Below, in pieces: positions 6,781-13,342 of a DNA stretch of 23,970 nucleotides. Below the pieces are notes generated by a model, which did not search any database, was not told the origin of the DNA, and worked only from the letters and a program-made list of their open reading frames with translations. A program made the position numbers and the translations under genes. This stretch comes from Shuttleworthia sp045545575 (GTDB lineage Bacteria; Bacillota; Clostridia; Lachnospirales; Lachnospiraceae). Each line of letters starts with the position of its first letter. Position 1 is the stretch's first letter. Location of the stretch: positions 1 to 23,970 of the forward strand of contig JAZQBE010000074.1 in NCBI GenBank assembly GCA_045545575.1, given 5' to 3'.

Positions 6781-8409
6781 CTAAAAATCTTCTTCCTCGA
6801 CGGCGATCGGGGCCTGTTTCGCAAAGGCCGCGACGGCGTCTTCATATACCTTTTCCTTGGGCAGGCCGCTGGTGTTGGCCGAAATACGCACGGAAACCGT
6901 GCGGCCGATCACCTTTGACACCGCCTCCTCGATCTGGGCCGCCAGCTCCGATGCCGGATGCAACGTGCTCGTAAACAGCACCTTCGTCATGGCGTCCCCC
7001 GGGTCGTAGATCAGCTCGATCTGCTGCTGATCGTTGACAAAGACCCGCACCTTGTCCATCACCGCCTTCAGCGTGCCGGGCGGAAGCGCGCCGACGATCT
7101 CGTCCCAACGGGCCGCGGCCTCTTTTACCTCTTCGGCGACGGCAGCCGGCAGTCTGTGCTTTTCCGCGGGCTGTGCGCCGGGCGCCGTTCCCGTGCCGGA
7201 TGCGCCGTCCGCTGCTGTTTGCGCGGCCGTTCCCATCGCGGCGGATAGGAAGACGCCTTCCTCCGCCTGCTGTTCAAGCTGCTCGATCCGCTGCTGCAGC
7301 GCGCCCGTGTCCGCGTCCATCTGCGGACGGCACAGCCGGACGGCAGCGATTTCGAGCAGGACCCGTTTCTGGGCGGAAAAGCGCATCTGGTTCGACAGCT
7401 CCGACAGCACGTCGATCAGGCGCAGAATCACCGTCTCGGACATGGTCTGCGCCGCTGCCCGGAGGCGTTCCTGCTGCTCGGCGGACAGGTCCACGAGCTG
7501 TGAAAGCCCGTCGCCCGCGCGCACCATCAGCACGTTGCGCAGATACCACAGGAAATCCGATACCAGCTGGCCGGGCTCGCGGCCTTCCATCACGGCCTCC
7601 TCGACGATGGAGACCGCCTCCGCCGCGTCCTGCCGGCCGATGGCCGAAAGCAGCCGGGCGAATACCTCGGTGTCCGCCGCGCCGAGGACGGAAAGCACTT
7701 TTTCATAGGTCAGCTTTTCGTCCATGAAAAAGGCGATGCACTGGTCGAGCAGGCTGAGGGCGTCACGCATGGACCCGTCCGCCGCGCGGGCGATAAAGCG
7801 CACCGCCTCGGGCTCCGCTTCCACGCCCTCCGCGGAAAGCAGCTCGTTGATGCGCCCTTCGATGTCCGAAAGGGAAATCCGGCGGAAATCGTACCGCTGG
7901 CAGCGCGACAGGATCGTCACAGGAATCTTGTGGGCTTCCGTGGTCGCTAAGATAAAGATCACATGGGCCGGCGGCTCTTCGAGGGTCTTTAAAAGCGCGT
8001 TGAAGGCCTGGTTCGTGATCATGTGCACTTCGTCGATGATGTAGACGCGGAACCGGCCTTCCGTGGGCGGATAGGCCACTTCCTCGATGATCTGGCGGAC
8101 GTTGTCGACGCCGGTGTTGGAGGCGCCGTCGATTTCCGCGACGTTTAAGGAGCGGCCTGCGGCGATCGTGCGGCACGAAGCGCATTCCCCGCAGGGATTG
8201 CCGTCGACGGGATGCTCGCAGTTGACCGCGCGCGCTAAGATCTTGGCCACGGACGTCTTGCCGGTGCCCCGGGTGCCGCAGAACAGGTAGGCATGGCCGA
8301 TGCGGTCCGCGCGGACCTGGTTTTTGAGCGCGCGGACGATGGCGTCCTGTCCTTTGACCTCATCGAAGGTCTGGGGCCTGAATTTTCGATAAAGTGCTAC
8401 GTATGACAT
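6781..8409 (-). CDS. dnaX: DNA polymerase III subunits gamma/tau
   Basis: This is the clamp-loader ATPase of the replisome. The product of about 542 residues starts MSYVALYRKFRPQTF, the canonical DnaX N-terminus. It has Walker A GTRGTGKT (45-52), the zinc-binding cysteines Cys64, Cys73, Cys76 and Cys79, Walker B IIDEVH (124-129) and the LATTEAHKIPVTILSRCQR sensor region. The clamp-loader helical domain and a divergent C-terminal tau-like region follow. An in-frame TTG at 8436 would add nine residues but lies in the terminator-like tail, so I use ATG 8409. The site before this ATG is weak. I did not establish whether a shorter gamma form is made by frameshifting. Confidence 0.96.
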   Translation of the reverse strand: MSYVALYRKFRPQTFDEVKGQDAIVRALKNQVRADRIGHAYLFCGTRGTGKTSVAKILARAVNCEHPVDGNPCGECASCRTIAAGRSLNVAEIDGASNTGVDNVRQIIEEVAYPPTEGRFRVYIIDEVHMITNQAFNALLKTLEEPPAHVIFILATTEAHKIPVTILSRCQRYDFRRISLSDIEGRINELLSAEGVEAEPEAVRFIARAADGSMRDALSLLDQCIAFFMDEKLTYEKVLSVLGAADTEVFARLLSAIGRQDAAEAVSIVEEAVMEGREPGQLVSDFLWYLRNVLMVRAGDGLSQLVDLSAEQQERLRAAAQTMSETVILRLIDVLSELSNQMRFSAQKRVLLEIAAVRLCRPQMDADTGALQQRIEQLEQQAEEGVFLSAAMGTAAQTAADGASGTGTAPGAQPAEKHRLPAAVAEEVKEAAARWDEIVGALPPGTLKAVMDKVRVFVNDQQQIELIYDPGDAMTKVLFTSTLHPASELAAQIEEAVSKVIGRTVSVRISANTSGLPKEKVYEDAVAAFAKQAPIAVEEEDF

Positions 8410-8430
8410 GGCAGATCCGTATCTTCGCAA

Positions 8431-8465
8431 AAACAAAAGGCTGCCGCGGAAGAAACCCGCAGCAG
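8431..8465 (-). terminator. Terminator-like hairpin between pfkA and dnaX
   Basis: Minus strand: CTGCTGCGG (8457-8465) pairs with CCGCGGCAG (8441-8449) with one G-U pair and a 7-base loop, followed by CCTTTTGTTTTTG. It suits termination of the phosphofructokinase transcript. It ends only about 20 bases before the dnaX start, so it also lies in any dnaX leader that begins upstream. Confidence 0.75.
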
Positions 8466-8469
8466 TCTT

Positions 8470-8478
8470 ATTGTATCA
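8470..8478 (-). promoter_or_regulatory. Candidate extended -10 promoter for dnaX
   Basis: TGATACAAT on the minus strand fits an extended -10 (TGn followed by a TATAAT-like hexamer). No good -35 is visible at the right distance. If used, transcription would start just before the hairpin at 8431-8465. Confidence 0.35.
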
Positions 8479-8509
8479 TAAGTATTCCCGGATTGCATCC
8501 GGACGCGCA

Positions 8510-9577
8510 TCAGTCGCCGAAGCTGATGCCCATGAACTTCGCCTCCTGAATCATCTGGCAGTTCGGGTCGACCGTCTTCAGCTTGCCGGCGACGTCCTGC
8601 AGCGGGATGCGGACGGTTTCGTCGCTGACCATGCCGATCATCTTGCCGAAGTCGCCGTCCATGATGGCCTGCGCGGCCGCAACGCCGAGGCGGGTGGAAA
8701 GCACGCGGTCATAGGGGCAGGGGCTTCCGCCGCGCTGCGTATGGCCGGGCACCGTGACGCGCACTTCGCTGCCGGTCAGCTCCTGGATCTCGGCGGCAAG
8801 TTCGTAGGACACGGACGGATAGGGGCTCTCCGCGAGTTTTTTCTTGTAATCCTTCTTGGACAGCTTTGCGTCCTGTTTGGAAATCGCGCCTTCGGCGACG
8901 GCCAGGATCGTGAATCCCTTGCCCTCGGCCTTGCGCTTCTCGAGGGCCTCAGCGACCTTTTTGATGTCGTAGGGAATCTCCGGGAGCAGGATGATGTCCG
9001 CGCCGGAGGCAACGCCGGCGTACAGGGTCAGCCAGCCGACCTTGTGGCCCATGACTTCGATGATAAACACGCGGTTGTGCGACGCGGCCGTCGTGTGAAT
9101 GCAGTCGATGGCGTTGCAGGCGATTTCGATGGCGCTCTGGAAGCCGAAGGTCTCGGTGCCGTACAGATCGTTGTCGATCGTCTTGGGCAGGTGGATGACG
9201 TTCAGGCCTTCCTCGCGCAGCAGGTTCGCCGTCTTCTGCGTGCCGTTGCCGCCCAGGATCACCAGACAGTCCAGATGCATCGTCTTGTATGTGGAGACCA
9301 TGGCTTTGACCTTGTCGAGGCCGTTTTCGTCGGGCGTGCGCATCAGCTTGAAGGGCTGACGGGACGAGCCTAAAATCGTGCCGCCCTTCGTCAGAATGCC
9401 GGAGAAATCCTGGCTGGTCAGCAGTTTGTAATTGTTATAGATCAGGCCCTTGTAGCCCTCCAGAAAACCATAGACCTGAAGATCCCTGACGTTCGCGCTT
9501 AAGCCCTTGACCACGCCGCGCATGGTCGCGTTTAAGGCCTGGCAGTCTCCGCCGCTGGTGAGCATTCCTACTTTCAT
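8510..9577 (-). CDS. pfkA: 6-phosphofructokinase (ATP- or PPi-dependent)
   Basis: It phosphorylates fructose-6-phosphate to fructose-1,6-bisphosphate in glycolysis. The 355-residue length fits the longer group III bacterial enzymes better than the 320-residue E. coli type. Visible motifs: LTSGGDCQALN (6-16) at the nucleotide loop, GGNGT (109-113), PKTIDND (131-137) with the catalytic aspartate, and PGHTQRGGSPCPYDRVL in the C-terminal half. Gly112 is the ATP-type residue, while Lys132 is the residue found in PPi enzymes and also in group III ATP enzymes. The usual GGD metal-binding aspartate is Asn111. The phosphoryl donor cannot be decided from sequence alone. An AGGGGGG site precedes the ATG. 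It lies 47 bases after the repeat protein gene. Confidence 0.92.
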   Translation of the reverse strand: MKVGMLTSGGDCQALNATMRGVVKGLSANVRDLQVYGFLEGYKGLIYNNYKLLTSQDFSGILTKGGTILGSSRQPFKLMRTPDENGLDKVKAMVSTYKTMHLDCLVILGGNGTQKTANLLREEGLNVIHLPKTIDNDLYGTETFGFQSAIEIACNAIDCIHTTAASHNRVFIIEVMGHKVGWLTLYAGVASGADIILLPEIPYDIKKVAEALEKRKAEGKGFTILAVAEGAISKQDAKLSKKDYKKKLAESPYPSVSYELAAEIQELTGSEVRVTVPGHTQRGGSPCPYDRVLSTRLGVAAAQAIMDGDFGKMIGMVSDETVRIPLQDVAGKLKTVDPNCQMIQEAKFMGISFGD

Positions 9578-9624
9578 CGCCGTTTCCCCCCCTTTTTGAT
9601 TCTATGCTCCGGTTTGCGCCCGTT

Positions 9625-10344
9625 TTACAGAACGATTTCCTTCAGTCCCTCGACGGACAGCTTCACGTCGCTGGTTTCCGGAGATACGCGGTACGCCGCG
9701 CCGTTCATCACGATGCGGCCTTCCATCTGCTCCTCTTCCATATGCAGATCCCAGATGACGCGCAGTCCTTCCTCCCCTTCCGCCGCCGGAAGCTCGACGA
9801 CCTGGCCGAGCGTGCGGGTTTCGGACAGATAGCAGCTGCCTGCGCCGATCTGATAGGGGCTGTCCGCCTTCAGGTGCACTTCTTCCCACGGAAAGACCCG
9901 GGAAGCGTTCTGCTCGAGCACGCCCGCGGTTACCTTCAGATGCTTTTCCTTCACGGCAAGAAATTCGATCACGAACCGCCGCTCGCTCTCGTCCGCCTCG
10001 GAAAAGCCGGTAAACGTCATGCGGGCGGAATCCACCGCCGCCATCTCCAGCTTGCTTTCCGGCACCACGGTCAGACGGATGATCTCCTCCGCCGTTTCAG
10101 CTGCCGCGCCGGCTTTTTCCTTCGCGATGTCAAGATATGGCTTCGCGGCATCGATCAAAGGCTTTGCCTGTTCCGCTGCCGCGTCGATGTAAGGCTTCGC
10201 CTGCTCCGCTGCCGCGCCGGCCTTCTCCTTCGCCGCGTCGATGTAGGGCTTCGCCACGTCGATCAGCGGTTTCGCCTGCTCTGCCGCCTTGTCCATGGCC
10301 GCGGAAATACGTTTTTCAATGGATTCCAGAAACTCGTTTTTCAT
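9625..10344 (-). CDS. Protein of unknown function with AK-phased 7/11-residue repeats
   Basis: I do not recognise this 239-residue protein. Residues about 24-85 form a repetitive amphipathic helix with units that each begin AK: AKPLIDV, AKPYIDA, AKEKAGAAAEQ, AKPYIDAAAEQ, then AKPLIDA, AKPYLDI, AKEKAGAAAET. The spacing is 7-7-11-11-7-7-11, so a 36-residue block is nearly duplicated. Such 7/11 phasing is known from LEA-like and apolipoprotein-like surface-binding helices. The C-terminal half (about 90-239) is non-repetitive, mixed strand/helix and acidic, with no signal peptide or membrane segment. AAAGGAG lies eight bases before the ATG. It sits between the ATP synthase terminator and pfkA and may be co-transcribed with pfkA. 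Function unknown; a membrane- or granule-associated role is only a guess. Confidence 0.8.
   Translation of the reverse strand: MKNEFLESIEKRISAAMDKAAEQAKPLIDVAKPYIDAAKEKAGAAAEQAKPYIDAAAEQAKPLIDAAKPYLDIAKEKAGAAAETAEEIIRLTVVPESKLEMAAVDSARMTFTGFSEADESERRFVIEFLAVKEKHLKVTAGVLEQNASRVFPWEEVHLKADSPYQIGAGSCYLSETRTLGQVVELPAAEGEEGLRVIWDLHMEEEQMEGRIVMNGAAYRVSPETSDVKLSVEGLKEIVL
10090..10275 (-). repeat. Internal coding repeat (36-residue block, nearly duplicated)
   Basis: The DNA encoding residues 24-85 of the gene at 9625-10344 repeats itself. Variants of the stretch encoding AKPLID/AKPYID recur five times, and the block ending AKEKAGAAAE occurs twice. The copies differ at synonymous and a few nonsynonymous sites, so the duplication is not recent. 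Confidence 0.8.
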
Positions 10345-10386
10345 TTTTCATACTCCTTTGGATTCCACAGTGGCTTCCTAGGGAAC

Positions 10387-10395
10387 ATCTTACCA
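10387..10395 (-). promoter_or_regulatory. Possible extended -10 for the repeat-protein/pfkA unit
   Basis: TGGTAAGAT on the minus strand resembles an extended -10, about 43 bases before the start codon. No -35 is convincing. It lies downstream of the atp operon terminator, where a new promoter is expected. Confidence 0.25.
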
Positions 10396-10510
10396 CAAGT
10401 GAAGGCGTAAGGGGTAACGTTTTCCCGGCTTTTGGGCAAAGGGCGGCCCCGGCGGCCCAAATCCCAGGCCGCAGGCCGGCTTGCTTCCCGCCTTTAGGCA
10501 TCCAGCAAAC

Positions 10511-10546
10511 AAAAAAGCCGCAGCCCAAGGCTGCGGCCAAAAAATC
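10511..10546 (-). terminator. Terminator at the end of the ATP synthase operon
   Basis: Perfect 9-bp stem GCCGCAGCC/GGCTGCGGC (10517-10525 and 10529-10537) with a 3-base loop, and six T after it on the minus strand (10511-10516). A-rich sequence on the other side makes it potentially bidirectional. It lies about 30 bases after the atpC stop. Confidence 0.93.
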
Positions 10547-10576
10547 TTCGTCCTGACTTCCCCGGCAATGCCGGCT

Positions 10577-11002
10577 CTATCTCTGATTGATAATCGCGGC
10601 GTCGTGTTTGCGCACGCGCAGGTTGTTGACGGCTTTGGCGAACATCATTTCGGACACGCGGTAGTCCTGGTAGCTCTGCTTGCCTTTCATGTCCTCGGCG
10701 GCAAGCTGGGCGTCGCGGGCCGCGGCGTCTTCATCGATTTCATCCGGGGCGAGCACGGATTCGCAGAGCAGCTTCACTTCATTTCCGCCAACGTCGACCA
10801 TGCCCTGGGAGACGACGCAGAAATGGCGTTCGCCGTCCGGGGTCACGAAGGCGACCTCACCGGGGACGACCACGGAAACCAGCGGGACGTGGTTTGCCAT
10901 AATGCCGAACATGCCGTCCTGCAGGGGCAGGGTGACGGTGGTGCTTTCCCCGACATAGAAGGGGCGCTCCGGCGATAAGATGGATAGCAGAAAGGTGTTC
11001 AT
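10577..11002 (-). CDS. atpC: F1Fo ATP synthase epsilon subunit
   Basis: This is the central-stalk subunit that helps couple and regulate rotation. The 141-residue protein has the N-terminal beta-sandwich (about 1-85, with LPLQDGMFGIMANHVPLVSVVVPGEVAF) and a C-terminal two-helix region (about 90-141), the regulatory arm. Length is normal. Its ATG shares one base with the atpD stop (TGATG), suggesting coupled translation. It is the last gene of the operon, followed by a strong terminator. Confidence 0.95.
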   Translation of the reverse strand: MNTFLLSILSPERPFYVGESTTVTLPLQDGMFGIMANHVPLVSVVVPGEVAFVTPDGERHFCVVSQGMVDVGGNEVKLLCESVLAPDEIDEDAAARDAQLAAEDMKGKQSYQDYRVSEMMFAKAVNNLRVRKHDAAIINQR

Positions 11003-12420
11003 CAGATAATTTCCTTTGCCTTCTTTGCGACGTCGTCAATCGTGCCGACGTTAAAGAACGCTTCCTCGGGATAACCGTCGGCTTCGCCGCCGATGATCGC
11101 TTCAAAGGCGCGCTTGGTCTCGGACAGGGGCACGAACACGCCGGGCACGCCGGTGAACTTCTCGGCGACGGAGAAGGGCTGCGACAGGAAGCGCTGGATC
11201 TTGCGGGCGCGGTAAACCGTGTTCCGGTCGTTTTCGGACAGCTCGTCCATGCCGAGGATCGCGATGATGTCCTGCAGCTCCTTGTAGTGCTCCAGAATTT
11301 CCTGCGTGCGGCGGGCGATCCGGTAATGACCCTCGCCGACGATGTCGGGCTCCAAGGAGCGGGACGTGGATTCCAGCGGATCCACGGCGGGGTAGATGCC
11401 GAGCTCCGCGATCTGCCGCGACAGAACCGTCGTCGCGTCGAGGTGCGTAAAGGTCGTCGCCGGCGCCGGGTCGGTCAGGTCGTCCGCCGGCACGTAGATG
11501 GCCTGCACGGAGGTGACGGAGCCGTTCTTCGTCGTGGCGATCCGCTCCTCGATCTGTCCAAGCTCGTTGGCCAGGGTGGGCTGATAGCCCACGGCGGAGG
11601 GCATGTGTCCCAGCAGGGTGGAGACCTCGCTGCCGGCCTGGACGTAGCGATAGATGTTGTCGATGAACAGCAGCACGTCCTTGTGCGACACGTCGCGGAA
11701 GTACTCGGCCATCGTCAGTCCCGACAGCGCCACGCGCATGCGCACGCCCGGGGTTTCGTTCATCTGCCCGAAGACGAGGGTCGTCTTTTCGATGACGCCG
11801 CTTTCGGACATCTCCTTCCAGAGATCGTTGCCCTCGCGGCTGCGCTCGCCGACGCCGGTGAAAACGGAATAGCCGCCGAGCTCGGTGGCGATGTTGTGGA
11901 TCAGCTCCTGGATCAGGACGGTTTTGCCGACGCCCGCACCGCCGAACAGGCCGATCTTGCCGCCGCGGGTGTAGGGGGCAAGCAGATCGATGACCTTGAT
12001 GCCGGTCTCCAGGACTTCGTCCGCGTTTCCGCGCTCGGTATAGGCCGGCGGTTTGCGGTAGATGGAGCGCCGTTCGATGCCGTCGGGCAGGCCCTGCTTG
12101 CCGTCGATCGTCTCGCCGAGCACGTTGAACAGCCGGCCTAACACCGGCTCGCCGACCGGCACCGTGATGGTCTGCCCGGTGGCGGTCACCGGCAGATCCC
12201 GGCACAGACCGTCGCTCGGATCAAGCATGATGCAGCGCACGACGCCCTCGCCGACGTGCTGGGCCACCTCCATGAAGCGGTTTTCGCCGCGCACACAGAC
12301 GCCAAGCATTTCCCGGATTTTCGGAATCGCACCCTCTTCAAATTTCACGTCCACGACGGAACCGGTGATCTGCACCACCTTTCCGATGGTTTCCGCGGGC
12401 TGCTTCTGTTCACTGTTCAA
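11002..12420 (-). CDS. atpD: F1Fo ATP synthase beta subunit (catalytic)
   Basis: This is the catalytic subunit of F1. The 472-residue protein has Walker A GGAGVGKT (160-167), the GERSREG motif with the catalytic glutamate (191-197) and LLFIDNIYRYVQAGSEVS as Walker B region. Its C-terminal lever loop reads DELSEND where many homologues read DELSEED or DELSDED. I use the TTG at 12420 because AAGGAG (12428-12433) lies seven bases upstream and no in-frame ATG is near. The start overlaps the end of atpG by 11 bases. The N-terminus (IGKVVQITGSVVDVKF) matches the family's beta-barrel domain. Confidence 0.97.
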   Translation of the reverse strand: MNSEQKQPAETIGKVVQITGSVVDVKFEEGAIPKIREMLGVCVRGENRFMEVAQHVGEGVVRCIMLDPSDGLCRDLPVTATGQTITVPVGEPVLGRLFNVLGETIDGKQGLPDGIERRSIYRKPPAYTERGNADEVLETGIKVIDLLAPYTRGGKIGLFGGAGVGKTVLIQELIHNIATELGGYSVFTGVGERSREGNDLWKEMSESGVIEKTTLVFGQMNETPGVRMRVALSGLTMAEYFRDVSHKDVLLFIDNIYRYVQAGSEVSTLLGHMPSAVGYQPTLANELGQIEERIATTKNGSVTSVQAIYVPADDLTDPAPATTFTHLDATTVLSRQIAELGIYPAVDPLESTSRSLEPDIVGEGHYRIARRTQEILEHYKELQDIIAILGMDELSENDRNTVYRARKIQRFLSQPFSVAEKFTGVPGVFVPLSETKRAFEAIIGGEADGYPEEAFFNVGTIDDVAKKAKEII

Positions 12421-13336
12421 TCCTGGTCTCCTTCTGCTTTTCGGCTTCCTTCTTCCTGCGCAGCGCCCGCGCGCCTGCGGCGATTTCCGTCATCTCCCGG
12501 GTGATGGCCGCCTGGCGGACACTGTTGTACTGCAGCCTGAGCTTTCCGAGCATCTCCTCCGCGTTGCTGCTCGCGGATCTCATCGCCGCCATGCGCGCCT
12601 GCTGCTCGCTGCAGTAGCTGTCCACGAGGACGCTGTAGATGATGCCGGTCAGATAGCTGGGAATGATGCCGTTTAACACCGTCTCCGGATCCGGGTAGAA
12701 TTCCGAAGGATCCGTCATGCCGGACGCCCCGGTTTCGGGGACCGCGAACGCGCTGCGCTTTAAGGGCAGCAGGATGTTGCGCTTGCACTCGGTCGGCCGG
12801 CCGTTCTGATAATCGGTGTAGATGATGTTGATTTCGTCGAGCTGCCCGTTGCGGAAGTACTCGAGCAGGTCCGCGCAGATCCGCCGCGCCTTCCAGATGG
12901 TGGGCATCTCCGCGGAATAACGGAAATCCTCCACGTACGGCACGTGCTGCCGGCGGAAATGCTGGCGGCCGTACTCGCCCAGCACGAAGAGGACGGTCTG
13001 CGGATGCCGCCGGCGGACATCTTCACACAGAGACAGCACCATCTCGTTGTAGGAGCCCGCCAGCCCCTTGTCGGAGGTGACCACGAGGATGCCGTGTCTC
13101 CAGTGCTCGCCGGCCTCCGGATCCGCGATCTTGAAGTAGCGGTTTTCCGTTTCCGGGATGTGGGCGATCAGCTTGCCGATCTCCCCGGTCAGCGCGTTGA
13201 AATAAGGCTCGGTCGATTCGACCTCGCGCCGCGCCCGCCGCATCTTGACGGACGCGATCATATACATGGCGTCGGTGACCTTTTTGGTCTCCGATACGCT
13301 GGCGATTCTCGCCTTGATTCGTGCTCCGTCTGCCAC
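12410..13336 (-). CDS. atpG: F1Fo ATP synthase gamma subunit
   Basis: This is the central rotor shaft of F1. The 308-residue protein starts with the family's long coiled-coil helix (IKARIASVSETKKVTDAMYM, then ASVKMRRARR) and ends with the matching C-terminal helix (MRSASSNAEEMLGKLRLQYN, then RQAAITREMTEIAAGARAL). It is about 20 residues longer than the E. coli protein, mainly through a charged C-terminal tail (RRKKEAEKQKETRIEQ). The start is GTG, preceded by GGGAGTAGGAAACA, just after the atpA stop. The tail is encoded across the overlap with the atpD start. Confidence 0.95.
   Translation of the reverse strand: MADGARIKARIASVSETKKVTDAMYMIASVKMRRARREVESTEPYFNALTGEIGKLIAHIPETENRYFKIADPEAGEHWRHGILVVTSDKGLAGSYNEMVLSLCEDVRRRHPQTVLFVLGEYGRQHFRRQHVPYVEDFRYSAEMPTIWKARRICADLLEYFRNGQLDEINIIYTDYQNGRPTECKRNILLPLKRSAFAVPETGASGMTDPSEFYPDPETVLNGIIPSYLTGIIYSVLVDSYCSEQQARMAAMRSASSNAEEMLGKLRLQYNSVRQAAITREMTEIAAGARALRRKKEAEKQKETRIEQ
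12428..12433 (-). promoter_or_regulatory. Ribosome binding site supporting the atpD TTG start
   Basis: AAGGAG on the minus strand, seven bases before TTG 12420, inside the end of atpG. It decides the start because no ATG is available nearby in frame. Confidence 0.7.
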
Positions 13337-13342
13337 TGTTTC

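Noticed and set aside
8408..9373. A 321-codon open frame on the plus strand
   Set aside because: It is antisense to the clear phosphofructokinase gene and has no family signature.
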